Source: Ruminococcaceae bacterium UBA866
GTDB taxonomy: Bacteria; Bacillota; Clostridia; Oscillospirales; Ruminococcaceae
DNA length: 9,140 bases
Assembly (NCBI GenBank): GCA_002295325.1
Contig: DBGA01000084.1
Location: 36,653 to 45,792, forward strand
Reading direction: 5' to 3'
Within the stretch, counting starts at the first letter, position 1, and every line of letters begins with the position of its first letter. Below the pieces are notes generated by a model that saw only the letters and a list, made by a program, of their open reading frames with translations, was not told where the DNA came from and did no database searches. Position numbers and translations under genes: made by a program. Shown here piece by piece: positions 3,873-9,140 of this stretch.

Positions 3873-6329
3873 ATGCCAAAACACCTTGTTGCAAAGGTTT
3901 ATGTGGAAAAAGCAGTCTATCATATTGATAGACCGTTTGATTATCTCATTCCAGACAGTATGGGTGAAACGTTAACTCGTGGTTGTCGGGTGCTTGTGCC
4001 TTTTGGTGGTTCAAATAAAAAAGCGCAGGGTATTGTCTATGACATCATAGACAATCAAGAGTGTGAGAGACAGCTAAAAGCCGTATACCTACAGCTTGAT
4101 AAAACCCCGATTTTGACCGATGATATGTTTTCTATCATTGAATTTCTTGTTAAAAATACATTTTGCAGTTACTATGACGCTGTAAAATGTGTTCTGCCTA
4201 CAGGGAAAAATGTTGACGTTATAGAAACCTATAGGTTGACCAAATCAATTGATGACGTTTTACTTGCAAGCCTTTCCCAAAATGAACAGCGAGTTGTCGA
4301 GTTTTTGCGTACTGCAAAAACTGCAAAAGAGCTAAACTCTTTTTTGGATTACAATAGAAGCCCTGCAAATAAGGCGGTTGTTAAATCTATTTTAGACAAG
4401 GGCTTAATTGAAAAAATTGATAGGCAAAAGCAAAAGGTAGCGAAAAAAACAGTGAGAATGGTGAAGATTGTTGACGGTTTTGAGCCACAAAACACCAAGC
4501 TTACACCAAAACAAAAAGAAGTCGTTTCAATGCTCTTTGATGTAGGCGTCGCAATGGTAAAAGAGCTTGCTTACCTTTGCGGTGTTACAGAGGGCGTTAT
4601 TAAAACCCTAGAAAAAAAACAAATACTCGAGTTTTACGAGCGTGAAATTGAAACCACATATGAACAGGTAGAGCCACAGTTTGTTGGGCTTGATGAAGTG
4701 GTACTTTCAAAATCGCAATTTGATGCCTATAATGGAATTATGGGATTAGTAGACCAAGAAACACCTAGTGTCGCGTTGTTATATGGCGTGACCGGAAGTG
4801 GAAAAACCTCTGTATATATTAAGTTAATTGAAAGTGTAATCAATCAAAATAAAACTGCAATGCTTTTAGTCCCTGAGATTTCACTAACGCCACAGCTTGT
4901 GGCGAAATTTGAAGCTCTTTTTGGTGGCATTATTGCAGTAATCCATTCAAGCTTATCTCTATCAGAAAGGCTTGATGAGTACAATCGAATCAAAGCAGGG
5001 CAAGTGAAAATTGTCATTGGAACAAGGAGTGCAGTCTTTGCACCCTTAGCAAATATTGGGTTAATCATCATGGATGAAGAGGGTGAAAGCTCCTATAAAT
5101 CTGATGCACCCCCTCGCTATCATACGAGAGAGGTAGCAAAACTTATCTGCGTAAACCACAATGCAACCCTATTATTGGGGTCGGCAACACCTTCAGTTGA
5201 TAGTTATTATCACGCTTCACAGGGAAAATATTCTCTTTTTGAGATTGATGAGCGTTACGCTGATGCAATCCTTCCGAGTGTTTACATCGTAGATATGCTA
5301 GAGGAGCAAAAAAATCAAAATTTCTCTTGTATAAGCGAGATTTTAGGACAGCAAATCCGTCAGAATATAGATAACAATGAACAATCAATTTTGCTGATAA
5401 ACAGACGTGGATATAACACCTTTGCCACCTGTATGCAGTGTGATGAAGTAGTAAAATGCCCAAGTTGTGATGTGTCTATGACCTATCACAAAGCCAATGG
5501 GTATATGATGTGTCACTATTGTGGTCACAGTGAAAAATTTAACTCGAAATGTAAATGCTGTAACGGAGATTTTATCAAGCTAACTGGTGTGGGTACCCAA
5601 AAGCTGGAGGATGAAATCAATTTGCTTTTTCCAAAAGCTAGAGTACTCAGAATGGATACTGATACCACCTTTTCAAAAAACTCATATGAAAAAAACTTTA
5701 ATGACTTTAAAGCAGGAAAATATGACATCATGCTCGGCACTCAAATGATTGCTAAGGGCTTAGATTTCCCTAATGTAACCTTAGTGGGTGTTATAAATGC
5801 TGACAGCGGACTCTATTCAACTGACTTTAGAGCAAGCGAGAGGGTATTTTCCCTCATAACGCAGGTAGTTGGCAGAAGTGGCAGAAGTGAAAAATCTGGT
5901 CGTGCTTATATCCAAACGCTACAACCCGAAAACCCCATCATTAATTTTGCTGCAAATCAAGATTACAAGGGCTTTTATGAGGACGAAATCTTCACAAGAA
6001 AGGCAATGACATATCCTCCTTTTTGTGATATTGTCGTACTGGGATTTAGCGGTGAAAATGAAAAATCAGTAGAAATTGCGGCAACAAAAGCTATGTCTAT
6101 ACTACAGCAAGAGGTGCAAAATGCTGACAAAATCGTGATGAAAGTGATGGGGGTAACCCGTGCTTCAATCTATAAAATCAGCAACAAATACCGTTACAGA
6201 ATTATTATAAAATGCAGATTAAACAACAACTTAAAGGCAGTGATTGCGAGCACGTTAAAAAAATGTGGGAGCGATAAACAATTTAATAGGATATCCTGTT
6301 TTGCAGACGTAAACGGTGATATCGGTTGA
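3873..6329 (+). CDS. priA: Primosomal protein N' (replication restart helicase PriA)
   Basis: From ATG 3873 the protein has 818 residues, normal for PriA, which reloads the replicative helicase at stalled forks. In order: the 3'-end DNA-binding domain (DRPFDYLIPD at 19-28, GCRVLVPFG at 37-45), a winged-helix region, and helicase lobe 1 with Walker A GVTGSGKTS from 305 (K311). The Walker B box reads DEEG at 401-404, followed by ESSYKSDAPPRYHTREVAK. The zinc-binding insert has four pairs of cysteines: C520/C523, C529/C532, C547/C550 and C560/C563. Then come GVGTQKLE, motif V GTQMIAKGLDF from 622, and motif VI QVVGRSGR at 664-671. Relatives usually have DEEH or similar in Walker B and QVAGRAGR in motif VI, so Gly404 and Ser669 are departures, although the acidic pair and both arginines remain. 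The reading frame is intact throughout. The ATG follows AGGAGG after eight bases and begins MPKHLVAKVYVEKAV, as family members do. It lies between rpoZ and def. Confidence 0.96.
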   Translation: MPKHLVAKVYVEKAVYHIDRPFDYLIPDSMGETLTRGCRVLVPFGGSNKKAQGIVYDIIDNQECERQLKAVYLQLDKTPILTDDMFSIIEFLVKNTFCSYYDAVKCVLPTGKNVDVIETYRLTKSIDDVLLASLSQNEQRVVEFLRTAKTAKELNSFLDYNRSPANKAVVKSILDKGLIEKIDRQKQKVAKKTVRMVKIVDGFEPQNTKLTPKQKEVVSMLFDVGVAMVKELAYLCGVTEGVIKTLEKKQILEFYEREIETTYEQVEPQFVGLDEVVLSKSQFDAYNGIMGLVDQETPSVALLYGVTGSGKTSVYIKLIESVINQNKTAMLLVPEISLTPQLVAKFEALFGGIIAVIHSSLSLSERLDEYNRIKAGQVKIVIGTRSAVFAPLANIGLIIMDEEGESSYKSDAPPRYHTREVAKLICVNHNATLLLGSATPSVDSYYHASQGKYSLFEIDERYADAILPSVYIVDMLEEQKNQNFSCISEILGQQIRQNIDNNEQSILLINRRGYNTFATCMQCDEVVKCPSCDVSMTYHKANGYMMCHYCGHSEKFNSKCKCCNGDFIKLTGVGTQKLEDEINLLFPKARVLRMDTDTTFSKNSYEKNFNDFKAGKYDIMLGTQMIAKGLDFPNVTLVGVINADSGLYSTDFRASERVFSLITQVVGRSGRSEKSGRAYIQTLQPENPIINFAANQDYKGFYEDEIFTRKAMTYPPFCDIVVLGFSGENEKSVEIAATKAMSILQQEVQNADKIVMKVMGVTRASIYKISNKYRYRIIIKCRLNNNLKAVIASTLKKCGSDKQFNRISCFADVNGDIG

Positions 6330-6365
6330 TTAAAATAAATGATGTAAAAAGAAAGGGATAACAGT

Positions 6366-6848
6366 ATGGCTAAGAGGAACATAATTTTAGAAACAGACCC
6401 AATATTGAGAAAAAAATCAAGGGATGTCACCGAGTTTAACGAAAAGCTTTGGCAACTTTTAGATGATATGGCTGAAACAATGTATTCAGCAGATGGAGTT
6501 GGGCTTGCGGCAGTACAGGTTGGAGTTTTAAGACGAGTTGTACTAGTCGATACAGGAGACAGACTTTACGAGGTAATAAACCCTATTTTAGTTGAACAAA
6601 TTGGGGAACAAACAGGTATAGAGGGATGCCTTTCAAGTCCTGAAGAATATGGTGATGTAAAAAGACCAATGCATGTTATCGTAAAAGCGCTTGATAGAAA
6701 CGGTAAGGAACATGAAATCGTAGGTGAGGGATTGCTTGCACGGGCACTTTGTCACGAAATTGACCATCTAAATGGAGTTTTGTTTAAAGATCTCGCTATT
6801 GAAATGTATGAAATAGATGAGCCAAAAAAGAAATCTAAAAGGAGATAG
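6366..6848 (+). CDS. def: Peptide deformylase
   Basis: The 160-residue cytoplasmic metalloenzyme removes the formyl group from the N-terminal methionine of new proteins. All three family motifs are present: motif 1 GVGLAAVQVG at 44-53 (Val in place of the common Pro, Gln51 kept), motif 2 EGCLS at 86-90 with the metal ligand C88, and motif 3 HEIDH at 130-134 with ligands H130 and H134 and catalytic E131. The C-terminus is a lysine-rich tail (EPKKKSKRR). The upstream AAGGG at 6353-6357 is a weaker ribosome site than those of its neighbours, eight bases from the ATG. It lies 36 bases after priA and three bases before fmt, so deformylation and formylation of the initiator Met are co-expressed, the standard bacterial arrangement. 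Confidence 0.96.
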   Translation: MAKRNIILETDPILRKKSRDVTEFNEKLWQLLDDMAETMYSADGVGLAAVQVGVLRRVVLVDTGDRLYEVINPILVEQIGEQTGIEGCLSSPEEYGDVKRPMHVIVKALDRNGKEHEIVGEGLLARALCHEIDHLNGVLFKDLAIEMYEIDEPKKKSKRR

Positions 6849-6851
6849 TCT

Positions 6852-7790
6852 GTGAATATAATTTTTATGGGTACTCCCGATTTTGCAGTGCCATGTCTTG
6901 CAAGATTAATTGAGGAAAAATACAATATCGTTGGGGTTTTCACTCAACCAGACAAGCCAAAAGGCAGGGGTCACAAGCTTGCTTTTCCACCGGTTAAGGA
7001 GCTTGCAGTATCACATGAAATCGAAGTTTTTCAACCAAAAAGCCTAAGGAATGATGATGCACAAAAGTTAATTCAATCGCTAAATCCAGACTTGATTGTA
7101 GTTGTGGCATATGGGAAGATTTTGCCTAAAGCAATTTTGGATATTCCAAAGTACGGTTGCATCAATGTTCATGGCTCACTTTTGCCAAAATATCGTGGAG
7201 CAGGTCCAATTCAATGGAGTGTGCTAAACGGTGAAACAGTGACGGGTGTCACTACCATGTTTATGGCTGAGGGACTTGATACGGGCGATATGCTACTAAA
7301 AACTGAAACTGCAATTGGTGAAAACGAAACTGCAGCTGAACTTTATGACAGAATGTCATTGCTTGGTGCAGAAGTTTTATCAGATACACTAATTGATTTA
7401 AAAGAGGGCAAATTGAACCCTATAAAACAAGATGATGAAAAAGCCACCCACGCACCAATGCTCTCAAAAGAGATGTCTAACATAAACTTTTCAAAAGAGG
7501 CACAAGAGGTTCATAATCTTATCAGGGGATTGTCTGATTGGCCTTGTGCAATTGCATATTTGCAGGGCAAACGCTTGAAGATATACAAAAGCGAAATCGT
7601 TTTTATTAATGAAAAGGCTGAATGTGGAAGTATTATAGATAATAAAAATTTCATCGTAGCTTGCGGCAATAATACGGCGATAAAGCTAGTTAATGTTCAA
7701 TATGACAACTCAAAACGAATGAGTGGAGCAGATTTTTTAAGGGGCAAACAGGTAGCTTTAGGTGAAAAACTAACAACAATGGAGGTATGA
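6852..7790 (+). CDS. fmt: Methionyl-tRNA formyltransferase
   Basis: The 312-residue enzyme transfers a formyl group from 10-formyltetrahydrofolate to Met-tRNA(fMet), which bacterial translation initiation uses. The Rossmann start NIIFMGTPDFAVPCL is at the N-terminus. The catalytic Asn and His lie in INVHGSLLPKYRGAGPIQW (N105, H107) and the catalytic Asp in LDTGD (D143); these correspond to E. coli N106, H108 and D144. The C-terminal part (WPCAIAYLQGKRLKI and after) is the small tRNA-binding OB-like domain. The start is a GTG at 6852, with GGAG at 6841-6844 seven bases upstream inside the end of def; no ATG fits the conserved N-terminus. The last codons contain the GGAGG that serves the next gene, four bases away. 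Confidence 0.96.
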   Translation: MNIIFMGTPDFAVPCLARLIEEKYNIVGVFTQPDKPKGRGHKLAFPPVKELAVSHEIEVFQPKSLRNDDAQKLIQSLNPDLIVVVAYGKILPKAILDIPKYGCINVHGSLLPKYRGAGPIQWSVLNGETVTGVTTMFMAEGLDTGDMLLKTETAIGENETAAELYDRMSLLGAEVLSDTLIDLKEGKLNPIKQDDEKATHAPMLSKEMSNINFSKEAQEVHNLIRGLSDWPCAIAYLQGKRLKIYKSEIVFINEKAECGSIIDNKNFIVACGNNTAIKLVNVQYDNSKRMSGADFLRGKQVALGEKLTTMEV

Positions 7791-7794
7791 ACAA

Positions 7795-8487
7795 ATGCCA
7801 TTTTTTTATATGGACCAATATTATCTTTTATTGGTAATTCCCGCGACATTAATTGCCTTGTGGGCACAATTTAAAGTAAAATCAACATTTAATAAATATA
7901 ATCAATTTAAGACAGCTAGAGGAAATACTGCCGCTATGGTGGCTAGGCAAATCCTTGACGGAAATGGGTTACAAAACGTTGCGATTGAACGTGTTGCCGG
8001 AAGTCTTTCAGATCACTATGACCCTCGCAAAAACGTCATCCGTTTGTCTGATACCGTTTATAACTCCACATCAGTTGGAGCGATTGGGGTTGCTGCCCAT
8101 GAGGTTGGTCATGCAGTTCAATATGCAACAAAATATGCACCGATTAAAATTCGTGCAGCATTAATTCCGATTACAACAATTGGCTCAAATGCTGCAATTC
8201 CGCTTGCGATTATAGGGTTTGCAATGAGAAGTGAACTGCTTGTTAATGCAGGCATTATACTGTTTTTGGCAGTGGTGCTTTTTCAACTTATAACATTGCC
8301 GGTGGAATTTAACGCAAGCAGTCGTGCAATAAAAACACTTGACGAGAATATGCTTCTTGACGGTGAAGAACTAACAGGCGCAAAAAAAGTGCTGTCAGCA
8401 GCGGCTTTGACATATGTTGCAGCATTGATTGTTGCAATTGCAAACTTGTTAAGGTTAATTTTACTGCGAAACAGAAATAGGGATTAA
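7795..8487 (+). CDS. yugP: YugP-type membrane zinc metallopeptidase
   Basis: The 230-residue protein fits the neutral zinc metallopeptidase 2 family (Bacillus YugP). It has the zinc motif HEVGH at 102-106, preceded by GAIGVAA, with E103 as the catalytic base. A likely third ligand region is LPVEFNASSRA, with E171. Four hydrophobic segments are visible at about 9-26, 121-143, 147-168 and 199-224, so it is an integral membrane protein. SDHYDPRKNVIRLSDTVYN before the motif is also typical. The natural substrate is unknown. GGAGG at 7781-7785, inside the fmt 3' end, is nine bases from the ATG. Its place between fmt and rsmB recurs in Clostridia but not in Bacillus, where yugP lies elsewhere; the reason for the link with translation genes is unclear. 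Confidence 0.92.
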   Translation: MPFFYMDQYYLLLVIPATLIALWAQFKVKSTFNKYNQFKTARGNTAAMVARQILDGNGLQNVAIERVAGSLSDHYDPRKNVIRLSDTVYNSTSVGAIGVAAHEVGHAVQYATKYAPIKIRAALIPITTIGSNAAIPLAIIGFAMRSELLVNAGIILFLAVVLFQLITLPVEFNASSRAIKTLDENMLLDGEELTGAKKVLSAAALTYVAALIVAIANLLRLILLRNRNRD

Positions 8488-8490
8488 TAA

Positions 8491-9140
8491 ATGAAAACAT
8501 CAAGACAATACGCATATGATACGTTGCTTTCAGTATGCAAAAATAAAGCCTACTCAAATATCGCACTTGATAAAACACTCACAGAGGATAAGCTTGAAGC
8601 TAAGGACAAAGGATTTGCAACAGCCTTGTTTTATGGTGTGTTAGAGCGAAAAATTACACTTGATTATATTCTTACAAAATACTCGAAAAAGCCAGTAAAC
8701 AAGCTGGATAAAGAAGTTTTGGTGGTTCTCGAAATGGGAATATATCAGCTTTTATATATGGATAGTGTTCCCGATAATGCGGCTGTAGACGAGTGTGTAA
8801 AGTTAGTTGCATATGCTAGAAAAGCAAGTGCAAAACCCTTTGTTAATGCAGTTTTACGAGGCTTTATACGAGATAAAAAGGAATTTGAGTTGCCTAATAT
8901 CAAGTCGGATAAGTTATCACATTATAGTGTGAAATATTCTTGCCCTAAGTGGCTTTTTTCACAGTGGGAAAACCAATATGACCTTGATACGGCGATAGAG
9001 CTTTCAAAAGCATCATTAGAGCGAGCACCACTTACTGTGCGTGTGAATACATTAAAGACAACCACTGAGAAGTTAATTGGTTATCTTGCAAATCGTGGCG
9101 TAAAGGCGACTGAGCATAGCTATCTTGAAAACTGTTTGCT
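8491..9140 (+). CDS. rsmB: 16S rRNA (cytosine-967-C5)-methyltransferase RsmB, N-terminal part
   Basis: The gene runs off the right edge after 216 codons. The visible part has the NusB-like RNA-binding domain that opens RsmB/Sun proteins: RQYAYDTLLSVCKNKAYSN, FATALFYGVLERKITLDYIL, LEMGIYQLLYMDSVPDNAAV (the MD at 90-91), and FVNAVLRGFIRDK from 117. It continues into the methyltransferase N-terminal subdomain with APLTVRVNTLK. The S-adenosylmethionine site and the two catalytic cysteines are beyond the window. The enzyme methylates C967 of 16S rRNA (E. coli numbering). The ATG at 8491 lies three bases after the yugP stop, with a weak TAGGG eight bases upstream, so translation may be coupled to yugP. 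RsmB after fmt, here with yugP between them, is the usual order, and further genes of this operon probably follow. Confidence 0.93.
   Translation, partial: MKTSRQYAYDTLLSVCKNKAYSNIALDKTLTEDKLEAKDKGFATALFYGVLERKITLDYILTKYSKKPVNKLDKEVLVVLEMGIYQLLYMDSVPDNAAVDECVKLVAYARKASAKPFVNAVLRGFIRDKKEFELPNIKSDKLSHYSVKYSCPKWLFSQWENQYDLDTAIELSKASLERAPLTVRVNTLKTTTEKLIGYLANRGVKATEHSYLENCL

Noticed and set aside
4844..5740. Several minus-strand open frames across priA
   Set aside because: They overlap the conserved helicase core and zinc region of priA and show no family pattern.
7955..8164. Alternative plus-strand frame inside yugP
   Set aside because: It overlaps the HEVGH region in another frame and has no Shine-Dalgarno or family similarity.
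8309..8578. Minus-strand open frame across the yugP-rsmB junction
   Set aside because: It is antisense to two recognised genes and has no recognisable protein features.

Overview
The window looks like chromosomal DNA of a low-GC Gram-positive bacterium of the class Clostridia. The DNA is AT-rich by eye. Most genes have strong AGGAGG-type ribosome sites. The main gene order, yloC-remA-gmk-rpoZ-priA-def-fmt-yugP-rsmB, is the Firmicutes core block in a form I associate with Clostridia, with a YugP-type peptidase between fmt and rsmB. An Oscillospirales-like origin is my guess; it rests on that gene order and on a palindromic repeat of a style I associate with that group.

Left part (1-1058): the 3' end of a GTP-type phosphoenolpyruvate carboxykinase gene (pckG) is closed by a textbook terminator. 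A solitary gene for a 188-residue protein follows (368-934). It has its own good promoter and I cannot name it; its pattern recalls an ADP-ribosyltransferase-like fold. Downstream lie a pair of small palindromes and then a long perfect hairpin that probably terminates transcription from both sides.

Middle (1056-1792): a minus-strand gene encodes an unrecognised protein with one N-terminal membrane anchor. An AT-rich divergent intergenic region follows, with a 19-bp palindrome, a small hairpin and an extended -10 promoter facing the large operon.

Right part (1793-9140, running off the end): nine tightly packed plus-strand genes, with gaps from an 8-bp overlap to 61 bp and no strong internal terminator. 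They link RNA turnover (YloC), a DNA-binding regulator (RemA), GTP supply (Gmk), the RNA polymerase omega subunit, replication restart (PriA), N-formyl-methionine handling (Def removes formyl groups, Fmt adds them to initiator tRNA), a membrane zinc peptidase (YugP) and 16S rRNA methylation (RsmB, cut by the window edge). The coaBC gene that sits between rpoZ and priA in Bacillus is absent.

Most of the window is ordinary housekeeping DNA. I see no CRISPR array, transposase, phage gene, tRNA or rRNA. I found no convincing new multi-gene system. The points most worth a second look are the solitary protein at 368-934, the palindrome cluster after it, the DEEG replacement of the helicase box in PriA, and the small hairpins placed beside translation and transcription start signals.
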